64,000 bases of DNA, taken from contig NC_084890.1 in assembly GCF_958979055.1 (NCBI RefSeq), positions 29,433,116-29,497,115 on the forward strand, written 5' to 3'. The translations under genes were made by a program, and so were the position numbers. Shown here piece after piece: positions 34,444-45,624 of the stretch (positions are counted from its first letter, which is position 1; each line of letters starts with the position of its first letter). The DNA comes from Alnus glutinosa. Taxonomy: Eukaryota; Streptophyta; Magnoliopsida; Fagales; Betulaceae. The notes under the pieces are model-generated. The model was not told the origin of the DNA. It saw only the letters and a list, made by a program, of their open reading frames with translations, and made no database searches.

Positions 34444-37400
34444 TGTAAAGACCAAGAAAAATAATAAGGTATTTAGCATTTAATGATTTATATTTTTAAA
34501 TAAGATGAGATTAATAATTAGGTTTTAAGTGATAATATTTGTGTTATCTAAAATAAAATGAGTTTAGGATAAGATAATAAAATAAGATAGGGTAATAGTG
34601 TAATTTAGAAATGATAGGGACTAGTATTAAATAAGACCAAAGTTTGGCCTTATCCATAGCCACGTGTGTGGCTATGGATTAATGGGGAGATATTCCTCCC
34701 TCAATCACGCATCAGCACCCCCCCCCCCCCCCCCTCTTCCTATTTTCTTTTCTCTTCTATTCTTCTTCTCCCTTTCTTCTTACTTCTTCTTTTCTTCTTC
34801 GTTCTTCTGCCGAGCGACCCACGGAGACAGCAATAGAGAGAGGGAGAGATTCAGGGAGATTGAGAGGGAAAGAGAGTCGAGAGACAGTGAGATGAGACGA
34901 GAGAACGAGATTGAGAAGAGAGGATCCGGTGGCTCGTGCGGGGAGACTCGGAACCCAGGGGACCCGATCCTCTGGGGACGGTGGCTAGAACCGAAAACCG
35001 ACGGTTCCAGTGGAGATTCCGGCGAGCTCGTGACCCGTAACCCGCCAGACCCGGGAGAGAAGACCCGCGACCCGTGAGCTAAACCCGACAAATTCGGGAG
35101 GACCCGTGCGACCCGATCTTCAATGGCGAGGTCCGATGCGATTTCCGGTGTTTGGAGGCCGATTTCCGGCGGTTCTAGTGGATTTCCAATGGAGACCCGT
35201 TGAACGACGAAGACCCACAACCCATGGAACCCGAGAGTGAAACCCGTGATCGTGAGACCCAAGATCCAGAACCCGGTTCTCTAAGGGCGTTTTCCGGCGA
35301 CTGCCAGTGGCGTTTTCCGGCGGATTTCTCTGTTATTGAACGCAAAATCATCGAGGTAAATTCTTAATGGTTTTATATGGTTTTTGTTATTGATGAATAA
35401 ATTGGGTGTTGATGATTTGCTGTTCTTCGTTGATTTAGAGTGAGTCTTTTTGGGTTGAATCCGAAAATGGATATGGAGTTTATGGGGTTTGATTTAGATG
35501 ATTTTTGTTGATTGGGTAAATTCGGTGGGTATGTGATTATATGATTCTTGGTGTTATTAATATGTGTACCGTGATGGGGTTTTGCTAATCTCTTGATGTG
35601 GGTTGTGTAAGGAGATGTTTAGAAGGGTTGTTTTGCAGGGCTATGAATGGTGGAATTTCTGGTTGAGTTCTTGTGTTAACCATGTGAGTTTTGGTGGAGA
35701 TAGGTTGAATTGGAGTGGTTTAGATGGACTGATTTGAAGTGATTATGGATTGGTATTGAATATTTTCTTAGTATAGCCGAATGGAATGGGGTGGTGGTGA
35801 TGGAATTTCCATTTGGTTTTATGAGGTTGAACCATGTTGGTTGTTAGTGTTCTTGAAATTGAGTTTTGATGTGGTTTGACATTTTAATTTGATGGATGTT
35901 TTAGTAGAACCAAATCTGGTCGGATTGGTAGTTTTAGTTGGTGTTTTAGTTCTTTAATTTCATTAAATGATTGAGTTGTTTGGATTGTGAGATTCTGGAA
36001 TTTCTTCTTGGATGGATTGTTTTGGAATTTGTTTTGGGTCCTTTTTAGCATCCATTTGGGTTTGATTTTCATGAGGTTTGTTGGTGATGGGTTATCATTT
36101 TGGATGGGCGTTTTGCTTGGCTTTGAATGGTAGAGATGCTGGATTTTGTTGTTGGCAAATTTGATGATATTGCTTGAGTTGTGAATAGAGTTACTGAATC
36201 GAGGTTTTGTTTGAGATGTGATTTTTGGGTGTTAGTTTCAGGATGGAAAATTGTTGGGTTTATTGATGAAATTCTGGATTTTTTCATTGATGGTTGATTT
36301 GATGATGTTTTATTGAGTCTTGTTGGTGGAACTTGGTTAAGGATGGGTTCCGGTTAATTTCATTTGGAAATGGTTGGGTGTTATCCAAAGATGGCTTGTG
36401 TATGGGTGCTGAAATTAGTTAGGATTGGTCTCCTAGAGTTGTTGGAGATTGATTTTGAGGGCTTTGTTGAGAATTACCGAATTGGTACCCTTAGAGTTGG
36501 TTTTATGGCTTTGATGTGTGTATGTTGTTGAATCCAAATTTGGTGTTGATTTGGAGTGAACTATGATGTTGAAGTTAATATGTTAGATCCTTTTGGTGTA
36601 AATGGCGAATGAGGTGGAAATAGAGAATGGGTTAATGATACCATACAAAAGAGAGTGCAAATGATTTATTGGAATTTAATAGGTTCTCTACTATGAGTTA
36701 TTTTAGTGTATTATTGGTTAGGCTTAAGCGTTGTATGTGTATGTATATATGTATACAAATACATGTATATGGCTTAAGTATAAATATTGTGAACTTAGTA
36801 AATAAGCAACAAACCATTAATGGATTCACAATGGTAATGTGATGTAATAAATAATATGTAGGCAAATAAAATAGTAAATACATCTCCTAATTAATAAGCA
36901 AGATATAATAAGAACCTATAACCAATGATTAGCCTAATAGTAGTTTAGGATACCTAGCTAGCTTTAGAAGCGAGTGATGTGACGTGTGAGCACGCGGGTA
37001 GTTAGGATGTCATAGAGTATGTGATTCAATAGCATAGTCTAACGATACCAATGTTTGCAGGATTGTGTTGTAATTGGAAACTTCGATGGGTTCTCCAAGG
37101 TAGAGTTCGAGTAATTGGAATCCAGTGGGAGTTCGAGTCAGGAGTCTAATGCAGCCAAGGTGGGTATTCCACTCACTGAGAAAATATATATTTTTATATG
37201 TATTGGATTGATAAGAATATATATGTTGTTTATGAAACCGAACCAACCATATGATGAAATGTATGTTTTGAGGTGATTTGTTTAGTTTCGATTATGTTCA
37301 AATATTATCAATGATGTTTAAGAATTGATGCATGAGGGAAAGCTTTTAATTGATTTAAAGTGTTTGAGTATGTTTTGCGGTTGAGATTTAAATTATGCAA

Positions 37401-38876
37401 ATTGTTTGAGAACATGTCATGTTGAAACTGCGTAGATTTGATAAAGAAACTAAGTTTTGAATGATTTCAAAGTGTTGGGTAAAATGCTGGATTTGTTTAG
37501 TTTTAAAAGGGCGTGATTTCAACTGCATAATTTCAGCGTGACACAGTAGGAAATATATACTGGTCAAGCACGGAACATTGAGCATGTAGTATAGAGCATA
37601 CATATCAGAGTAACAGTATCAGCAGAGTAACAGTATCAGCACATTGAGGCAGTATCAGCAACACATTGAGGCATGCATAGCATATATAGCATTGTTTTGT
37701 GAGAGAGGTTTTTATGTTATGAGTAGTTTTGCTAGACGTATTGGTATGCATAAGAGTCTTCATGAAAAGATCTTATGTATATTTCTATCGGATAGTCATG
37801 TGTTAATATCATACATTGAACTTGAAAGTACATGGATACATGACTACCCAGGTGCGAGTAATGTCATGTCTATGAGTAGGAAGGTTGACTGTTCTTGTTC
37901 TTCAGGAAAGACGTGTTAGCATGATTGAGTTTAACTCTAGTGCTCTCATGATCTACTGACGTCAAGGCACGAAGCTGGAATACGATTAGAGATGGTGTTG
38001 CGAGTGTTTTGTTGAAGGATGTTATCCTAGTACGGAAAAGTAAGATGCCATGTTCTTTGCTTAAGACCTATGTGTATACGTGATATCTGTGATGGAGTGA
38101 TCGTGTGCACATATGTCCAAGCGACCGGTGAAAAGTATTATTATAGAGGGGTCTATATGTAGAAACTTCCAAGGAGGGATGTCTGGAACTTCTACATATG
38201 TTCACAGCTATATAGTATGTTTTAAATGTTTTCTAAATAGTCGGTGTTTGCTGCATTAGCTGTTGGTAAATTGTGGCTAATATAGTGCTCGCACGACTAA
38301 AATAATATAAAGGTTGGTTCTTTGTGAAAACTCAGTTAGTCTTATACCACTGAAGTCTTAGTATGAGGTATACTAAGGCGGTGAACTCATTATTTCACCT
38401 ATGCGGATGTGGATACCACCACAACCGTGTAGATGATGTTTCTTTGGCTGCAGGTACTTCGGTATAGTCGATGGGTCGGTAGCAATGTGCTTGGGATATT
38501 ATGACTGAAGCTCGCCGCGACAGTTGTAATTGTCGGACCACGGGTTGTCCACTATTTTATAGGTTTGGTATGGCTTGTGACGTTTGTGTCACTTATTCTT
38601 TGTTAAGCCATTATTGTTATAGTGTTAATAAGACTCAAACAGATAGATGTTAAATGGCTCTTTGTTGTAATTAACTTGTGATAGATGTATAAGTTGTAAT
38701 TTCCGCTATTCAGATTTATGTTTTCTGCTGCATAGATAGATGTATGTTATACTCTGATTATCAGGTACATGTTATGGGGCATGTGCCATATGTTGGCTGA
38801 GCGACACGTAGTCGTGCCACTGCGATGACTCGTTTTACGTTTTATAAAAAAAAAAAAAAAAAAACGGGTCGTCACA
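34444..38876. mobile_element. Very long solo LTR (about 4.4 kb), probably of a Ty3-type element
   Basis: The segment opens TGTAAAGACC and closes GGTCGTCACA, a TG...CA pair in a short inverted repeat typical of long LTRs of plant chromovirus-like elements. Flanks are TCATG before and TCATT after, a 4-of-5 target duplication. The interior has no gag or pol and no long frame. Downstream of a 17-base C run (34718-34734) and a GC-rich stretch (34900-35330) it becomes T- and G-rich, and a poly-A tract precedes the 3' end. It separates the first LRR exon (34336) from the signal-peptide exon (39548) of the VIII-2 pseudogene. A different long non-coding element is the alternative. Confidence 0.55.
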
Positions 38877-39454
38877 TCATTGATGTAAAAAAGGCAGCTT
38901 TTGAAAATAATGTTTGGTGGCCTTCATTACAATGTATAGTCAACAAAAATTTTCACTAACCTGAAACAAAATAACACTAAACATATATAGATTCGTAGAT
39001 GAAGGCTTAGATGAGTTAACTTAAATTAATTAATAAAAAAATTATATTTTTTTGACAATCATACGGAGATGTAAAATCATTCATAAGATAGAAGATTTGA
39101 CTCAATTTTGCTAGAATTATGTGAATTTAGACCTATAAACATGTGAGAATCACACTAATTAGAACGTAGCCCATTTAATTAGACAGCACCAGAGAATCAT
39201 GCACTAGTGAAGCACCATAATAATAAATTTCAATGGGGAAACCCCCAATTTTCTGTTTGGTCACCAAATAATTCAATGAAAAAAAAAGAAGATCAATGCA
39301 TAGTACTTTCATATCTTACTATGAAAAATGATAAGCTAAGCCCAACTAGTCCAAACAGTTAATGGGTGACACCCAGTTTGACCAACTCCCCAAGATTCAA
39401 ACTTTTCGTTTCTTTCCCCTGTATACCAACTACAACGGAAGAGCAAGCTCGTAC

Positions 39455-39548
39455 CTTGTCCTTGGGGTACCACTGCCTTTGCGAATCTCAGCAACCTGAA
39501 GCAACTCAATGCAAAAACCATGAACACGAAGCGATTCTTCGCCAGCAT
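39455..39548 (-). pseudogene. Probable signal-peptide exon of the LRR-VIII-2 pseudogene
   Basis: ATG at 39548 opens MLAKNRFVFMVFALSCFRLL followed by RFAKAVVPQGQ and a GTACGAG donor at 39454. The hydrophobic core followed by a short VPQ motif resembles the start of VIII-2 receptor kinases. The exons that should encode the LRR N-terminal cap between here and 34336 were not found. Confidence 0.5.
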
Positions 39549-40809
39549 GATCAAGAATTTGACAAAACTACCACAAGTGCTTCTGAGGGAACTTCAGTAC
39601 ATGATTTGGAAACAAAGTTGGCTCAAACTATCTTGGTTTTGCAAAAGCTGTACCTACAAGAATCAGCCAATGTGTGTAGTCGACATTTGACACTATAATC
39701 CCACCACCCAGGTGTGAAAATGGATGAAACTAATGTTGTGGATTCTTTGGAATTTACGCTAGGAATGAAGTAATAAGCTCTGCCTCTCACGATCAGATTC
39801 TGGTGTCCAAGTTTTGTTGCTCTATCGCTCTCTCTCACAAAACATCTACGGGAAAACGCCACTCCACAGCCGTTGATCGACGCCAACTGCCCGCTCAGCC
39901 CACCAGCTCGCCTCCCTCTAATCAATCGGTGTGTTTTTATATTTTCACTCTTCCTGGTCCATTGATTCATGTTTTTTTCTCGTAGTGAATGTGGTCGATT
40001 TCAATTTATGGTTTGAATTTGTTGAGTGAATGTGGTGGATTTCGATTATTTAAAATAATTGTTGGAGGCTCATATGTGAAAAACCCTAAATTTTCGTTTG
40101 GATTGGGTTCATTAAAGGTTCAAGATTTGTTGGGAAATTAGTTAGAGGTTCAATATTTGTTGGAAAATTTGGGTTTTTGTTATTTGGGGTTTGTTTATTT
40201 GTGTTCTTTCTTGGGCATTCTGTTTAACACACGAAAGGCCAAGAGATTTCCCATTGAAATTGTGTAATTTATTAACAATTTTTTTTTTTTTTGTGTGTGT
40301 GTGTGTGTATGGCTTTTCTTTTTCAGTTCAAGTCGATTTTGGTCTTTTCCCTATTCTTTTGGATTGCTCTGTGAGTAAGTCATTCACTTTGATTCTGCAC
40401 AAAGAGTTGAACAGAAAGGCCACTTGACTGGAACAGCAGACAGAAAATGTAACAGTGCAGATTTCTTCGGTGCTTGAGGGAAACACACAGTAAATCATGT
40501 AATATGTCCTAGATGTCAGAATCTTTGTATCTGAAACCCAACTCTTTCACTTATTATCTTGCTTTCACACTGAATTGGATCATTCTTAACACACCTAATA
40601 GAATCTTGGCTGTCAGCCTCATAGGAGCTCAAATTCTGTCTCACTGATGCATCTAGTGTGCATCTATAGTTTGCTAATTGGAATAATTTTTTAGAGGAAT
40701 TTCCTTCTTTCATCATTTTCTCAATTGAACCAAGTATTGTGGTATTTTTCTAGTTGTAAGTCTGAAACTTAGTTACTAGTGAGTCGAATTCTCTCCAATT
40801 TAAAGTGTT

Positions 40810-40858
40810 CCATCTGGTACTGGTTCTCTGTTTGAATCAAGGAACCAGTACCAGATGG
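40810..40858. repeat. Perfect 17-bp hairpin
   Basis: CCATCTGGTACTGGTTC at 40810-40826 is followed after 15 bases by its exact complement GAACCAGTACCAGATGG at 40842-40858. No poly-T tract or MITE context surrounds it. It could form a stem-loop in RNA. Confidence 0.8.
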
Positions 40859-41618
40859 TATTGTGGTATGGCATTTTCCCAATTGAATGTGCAATAGTAG
40901 TAGTGGTATTGCAGCAGTGCATAGGTATTATTATTGGCTGTACTGCAGCTTAGTAGTTTGATATCAATTGAAGAGATAATGCTCCTCATTTTATCCTTTA
41001 TGTTTTACTCAATCTAATCACTTGATTCTAGCATTTCTGTTGTTCTGGTAATCATAATTATTGCCATTTGTTATAATAGATGTTTGAACAATCCTTTTGC
41101 ATTAATACATTCAAAATTCACCTCAAACCAGTGACTATCTAAAAAGGAATGATAAGGTCTGTTGTTGCTATGAAATTCTCCTGAGGTCATATAGGTTGTA
41201 ATAGATGCTTTTTCTGAAGTTTACTTTGAGATCACCTCAGAGTGAGGTGCTTGTACACCTTGAGGCAGTGCAAAGTTAAGTTGCAGTTTCTAGGTGTATG
41301 CCTCACCATCCAGTTCTTTATCAAAGGTGTGGCCTGTGCCTAGAACATTTTTTTTTTTTTATCAACTCAAAAACTAGTCATGTCTTCCTTGATTATTTGG
41401 TTTTGTTTGACAATTTCTACACTTATTTTATATTGCACGTAAAACTACATATCTCTTGCACCGTGTTTTGTATAGTTTGGCATCTATAAGATCTATATTG
41501 AATTGATACTCTAATAAATTATCTACCATGTTTCATTTTCTTTTTTTGTGCCATCCTGGTTTGCTCATGAAATGTCCAAAATTTGTTTAGATGTAAAATG
41601 TTTTCTTATACTAGCTGT

Positions 41619-41621
<3 letters not shown>

Positions 41622-41655
<34 letters not shown>
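41622..41655. repeat. TC dinucleotide microsatellite
   Basis: An uninterrupted run of about 17 TC units; useful only as a polymorphic marker. Confidence 0.95.
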
Positions 41656-41659
<4 letters not shown>

Positions 41660-42734
41660 CCGTCGGAAAACATACATATCAGTAGAACATAGGGATGCAG
41701 AATATGGGACTTCTCTGTCTGATGTCTTGAATAATTTTTGTCCATTTTTATAATCACCCCAAACTGATTTTTTACTCCCCTTTTATTCTGTCATGTGCAC
41801 CAGACATCCTCTTGCTACTTGCTCAAATGGATAGGGATTTGAGTGATTTTAATATAATTTAGTCATTGTAACTGACCTGATCTTCTTAAAGATGTACAAA
41901 AGCTAACAGATTTTGCATGTATGAGGTATAATTTTGTCAAACATTTGAACTATAGGTATGCTGTAACTAATTGCAAATTACTTTCGAAATCTAACTTTTC
42001 CAACTTAGCTCAGGGTCGTTGTGGTCTATTTTACATGAGATTGGAGGTGGGTATGTGTTTAGGAGTTTGATTCCCGTACAATGCATCATACTGTTAATGA
42101 TTCATACCCATGAGGAGTGACAAGATTATTGGTTCTAACCTGGTGATTTCATAGTGAAAATTTCCTGATTTAAGTGAATGATCTTAAAAGCCATCTTTGG
42201 GTTTCATGAAACATGGGTTATTTAGTGAACCGGGTATAATAGTCCCCTTTTAGTTCGTCATGTTGACTGACTTTTTACTTTTCCAGAAATGTATACTAGA
42301 CCTAGAGCACTGTAAATATGCATCTTTAAAGGATGACCTCATCCTCAAATAAACAAGTGATTGTTGTTTGAAGAAATAAATTTTATATCCCACAAAATTC
42401 TAACAATGAACTTTGGACCATATCAGAATTTTTAAAAGGCTATACTCGCAGATGAAGAGGCAGATCTGAGAAATCCTGGCTCTGTCTGCCCAATGCAAAA
42501 TTTTGTGATGCAACTATACTATGCAAACCCAGTACAGCCACGTGTTATGCAAAGCAGTACTAGGAATTCTAGATGTTAAATTTTCTAAAGATTGTTGGAA
42601 GATAAAAGCAGTTCTAGGAATTTTCTAAGAAGTACATCTTTGTACTTCATTTTTTATGTACTAACAAAATGTGATGAGCCATATAAAATCATGCAAGCCC
42701 GATGGGCTTCTTTGAATTTCTTCAGTACTCGGAG

Positions 42735-43140
42735 TCGCCAAAAAATATTTTAGCCACACTCAACAAGATCAAATTGAAATTTCTACAGGATACGTAGCTA
42801 ATATGAGAACATCTAGTTTGTGTATAAGTCTTCCTTGTTTGTACTTTTGAAATAATGTAATAGTCTTGAGACTGAAAAAGATTTGTTTATAGCCGTTGTG
42901 TTATTATGGTAGATAATAGTAGTAGCATTTATAACTGGTATAGTTAATATTGTAGTGACCTATAATTAGCTGCCAATGAGTATTCTAAGTTAATCTTAAA
43001 GTGTTGAAGGCAACAAAATCACTATTTGTGCCCATGGGACACAAATGATAGCAATTGTAGAATTGTATTTTTGTTGCTCATTACAAATGTATCATGGTAT
43101 TTTGATATTACCCCAACATAGCATGCATGGGGCAGCTTCA
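42735..43140 (+). pseudogene. 3' end of a lost LRR-XII receptor kinase copy
   Basis: Positions 42735-42799 match the last codons of the intact gene (compare 9697-9750). A broken frame leads into LNKIKLKFLQDT and a stop. The sequence to about 43140 matches the 3' flank of the second copy (50270-50640), including TAGTGACCTATAATTAG and the run of ...GGGACACAAATGATAGCAATTG. All upstream coding sequence is missing, so only the terminal stub of a fourth gene copy survives. Confidence 0.7.
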
Positions 43141-43700
43141 GCACTCATTTTTACTAGACTAAACTCATGCCAAGTATGGGTGAAAAGGCGGTAAATAAAC
43201 TCATGCCAAGTAGGTTAGTAACCGGCCATTATCTACTAACGGCTAATCGGCTAATCACGTAACCGCTTTTAAAGTAGGTTGGAAAAAATTGCTAACCATC
43301 TATGACATGACGATTATCAATTTTAGGAGTAGGCGGTTGTAGTATATACAAAAGAACCCCCAAGTTTGAACTTTGAAGACATGCGTAATATTTAAGAAAC
43401 CCACACTTGTCTCTCTCGTAATACCATTCCCCTTGCACCGCTCATTTCCTCTCAATACTCTAGCCTCCATATTTCTCGACATCTCAACGTGGCCAAGGGC
43501 ATGGGGATTAGCAAATCTAATTTACAACTTACAAGTTTTAAAAAAAGGCATACCGTTCGTTGGACAAGCAGCAGGTGTAGCTTCTAATGGTTAGGAACCA
43601 AGCATTTTTGTCCATAATGACCATTTTTGTCCATAGTGACATATATAATTAAACGAGGCCAATTCTGAAATCTTACTCCAATTTTTTGATTCATAATGGT
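43141..43700. other. Intergenic, unrecognised
   Basis: A 73-codon plus-strand frame at 43373-43594 has no family resemblance that I can see. Short direct repeats around AATGGTTA(G/A)GAACCAAGCAT occur at 43586 and 43696. Confidence 0.35.
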
Positions 43701-44111
43701 TAAGAACCAAGCATCTTTGTCCCCACCAAATCCGATCCGGTATGTTCTTTTTTTTTTTTTTTCTTTCTTTCTTTTAAAAAAAGTTGACGTACTACCAAAA
43801 TATTGTGAATGTACCCCAAGGCCAAAAAAAGACAAAACCAACCTTACAATTTTTTTAATAAAACAAAAATTATTTTCAAAAAAAATTACTTTTTTTAAAA
43901 GAAATTTTTAATTTTTTCTTAAAAAAAAAAAAAGAAAGAAGAAGTTTGTAAGTTTTTTTTTTTAAAAAAAAAAATGAAAATTTCTGAAAAAAAAAAAAAC
44001 AAAAACATTTTTTTTATATATAAAAAAAAAAAGAAATAGAAAAGCTTTTTAATTTTTCTTTTAATTTTTAAATTTGGCCACTCTTGGTTTTTATGTATTT
44101 TGTTTTTTTTT

Positions 44112-44112
44112 A

Positions 44113-44172
<60 letters not shown>
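44112..44172. repeat. ATT trinucleotide microsatellite
   Basis: An almost uninterrupted run of about 20 ATT units at the inner side of a MITE arm. Confidence 0.95.
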
Positions 44173-44300
44173 TTATTAAGGGTATTTTTGCCATTGATGG
44201 AACATTGACAATTTTGGTAGTTTTGGGCATTGTCTTTAAATTAAAAATTTGAGAGAGATATTGTCTATTAGGTAGTAGTTTGAGGAGGATATGTAAACTT

Positions 44301-44544
44301 TGTTAAAGTATTAATTAAGTGATTAAATTTACCTCTTCTTATAAGTTTAAGCTTTTAAGACAAGTTATGATTTAACATGGTATCAAAGCTAAATGTCCTG
44401 AGTTTGAATTTAGACTCCATCATTTACCTCTCATTTCAATTAAAAATTACATGTGAGGGAAAGTGTTAATGTATTGATTAAGTGATTAAATTTATCTATT
44501 CCTATAAGCTAGCTTAAGCTTTTAGCACAATTGGTAATTTAACA
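44301..44544 (+). mobile_element. Complete TRIM retrotransposon, 244 bp
   Basis: Two 77-81-bp LTRs (44301-44377 and 44464-44544) start TGTTAA and end TTTAACA. The left LTR is followed directly by TGGTATCAAAGC (44378-44389), one base off the methionine-tRNA primer-binding site. The 86-bp internal region ends in the purine-rich GTGAGGGAAAG just before the right LTR. A perfect 5-bp target duplication, AACTT, lies at 44296-44300 and 44545-44549. There is no coding sequence; TRIMs depend on proteins from other elements. Confidence 0.9.
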
Positions 44545-44981
44545 AACTTTACATTTTTTTTTTTTTTTTTTGAAAAAAATACACATACCTCCCTCAAACT
44601 ATCATTCTATTGTCAATGTATCTCCCTAACTACCACTTGTGTCAATGTCCTCCCTAAATTACCAAAAAATGTCAATGTCCCCCTAAAGCCAACAAAAACA
44701 CAAAAATAATCCTAAAAAGGGTTAAGTAAATTCGAAAAAAAAAATAAAAATAAAAAGATTGAAAAAAAAAAATAAAGAAAAATAAGAAAGATGAAAATTC
44801 AAGGAGTGTCCCAAACTGAAATCATATAAAACAAAATTAAAAAATAATTTTTTGGTTTTTTATTAAAATAAAAAATATATTTTTTTTTGTTATGTTTTTA
44901 ACAATTTTTATTATTTTATGAAGGGTATTTTTGTTATTGTTGGGCACATTGACTCAATTAAATATTACATGTGAGGGGGAG

Positions 44982-45058
44982 AGTTAATATATTGATTAAG
45001 TGATTAAATTTACCTCTTCCTATAAGTTTAAGTTTTTAGAACAATTGGTAATTTAACA
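44982..45058 (+). mobile_element. Solo or residual TRIM LTR
   Basis: A 77-bp copy of the TRIM LTR is preceded by GTGAGGGGGA (polypurine tract) and followed by AACTT as in the complete copy. Left LTR and primer site are missing. It looks like the right half of a local duplication of 44301-44544. Confidence 0.7.
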
Positions 45059-45250
45059 AACTTTACCTTTTTTTTTAATTTTAATTTTAATTTTATTTTT
45101 TTAGGAAAAATATACATAACTCCCCTCAAACTACTATTCTATTGTCAATGTATTTTACAAACTACCAATTGTGCCAATGTCCCATCTAAACTACTAAAAA
45201 ATGCCAATGTCCCCCTAAAGCCAACAAAAACACAAAAATAATCCTCAAAA

Positions 45251-45624
45251 TGTTTCAAAAGAATTCGAAAAAAAAAAAGGAAAAAAAATGAAAAGAAAAA
45301 AAGAAAAAAGGCACCATACATCCAATCTAAAATACCTAACAAAACCCACTTTATCTAGTTTAGCTAATAGGTTTTAAAATACACCATACATCTAATTATC
45401 TATTCTTAACTCTATATTTTTTCTTTATTCCTTTTTTTTTTTATCACAAATTTTTTTACTGTCCTTTTTTTCAAACGGTTATATTCGGTCATATTTGTCG
45501 ATAGTCGTTTTGTTAAAACGGTTATTTTTCTAATGCAAATTTTTCAACGGTCATTTTTTTCTCAAACAGTCATTTTTTTTTTTAACAGTCATATTTTTCA
45601 ACAACTGTTTTGTTAAATCTGTCA
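45251..45624. other. AT-rich spacer
   Basis: Short degenerate tandem motifs around AACGGTCAT(A/T)TTTTT occur near 45470-45640. No gene was recognised. Confidence 0.4.

Larger units (their letters stand above)
28210..39548 (-). pseudogene. Decayed LRR receptor-like kinase gene, subfamily VIII-2 (At1g07650/At3g14840-like)
   Basis: A minus-strand gene is recognisable over 11 kb. The probable first exon is 39455-39548. The LRR exons are 34265-34336, 34056-34124, 33906-33977, 33565-33636, 33389-33460, 33214-33285, 33009-33080, about 32824-32895, 32672-32743, 31113-31181 and 30741-30806. Each is 66-72 bp, encodes one repeat and has phase-2 junctions, the signature architecture of this subfamily. 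Translated pieces such as GMLPPQLVKLPHLREI, NYLNGTIPLEWASM and GNLLSGNVPDSILMEGSN fit closely. Kinase relics follow at 28550-28690 and 28230-28485. The exon at 33389-33460 has CTG instead of an AG acceptor. The exon near 32824-32895 appears to have a 4-base insertion. The kinase part has stops. The malectin-like domain, transmembrane segment and most of the kinase are missing. A LINE stub and a 4.4-kb solo LTR sit in introns. The living family members are plasma-membrane receptor kinases; this copy should make no functional protein. Confidence 0.8.
39700..42730. other. Three kilobases without a recognisable gene
   Basis: Positions 39780-39932 look like a plant 5' leader: a CT-rich start (CTCTCTCTCACAAAACATC) and a possible donor at CAATCG|GTGTGT. 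No coding exon follows. A T-rich tract with GT repeats lies near 40279-40309, a perfect hairpin at 40810-40858 and a TC microsatellite at 41622-41655. This could be a non-coding transcript or the wreck of a gene whose exons were lost. Confidence 0.35.
44170..45250. repeat. Cluster of inverted MITE arms split by a TRIM
   Basis: Arms carrying CCTCAAACTA(T/C)(C/T)ATTCTATTGTCAATG occur at 44597-44620 and 45125-45150. Their reverse complements occur near 44200-44295 and, in part, near 44923-44952. The run GTCCCCCTAAAGCCAACAAA appears at 44669 and 45209. This is a composite of two or three copies of one inverted-repeat family plus a partial tandem duplication of the TRIM's right LTR. Confidence 0.6.

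Noticed and set aside
34664-35262. Overlapping frames on both strands with Arg/Glu-rich and Ser-rich products
   Set aside because: They sit in the GA- and CT-rich part of the probable solo LTR; repetitive composition keeps frames open without coding meaning.
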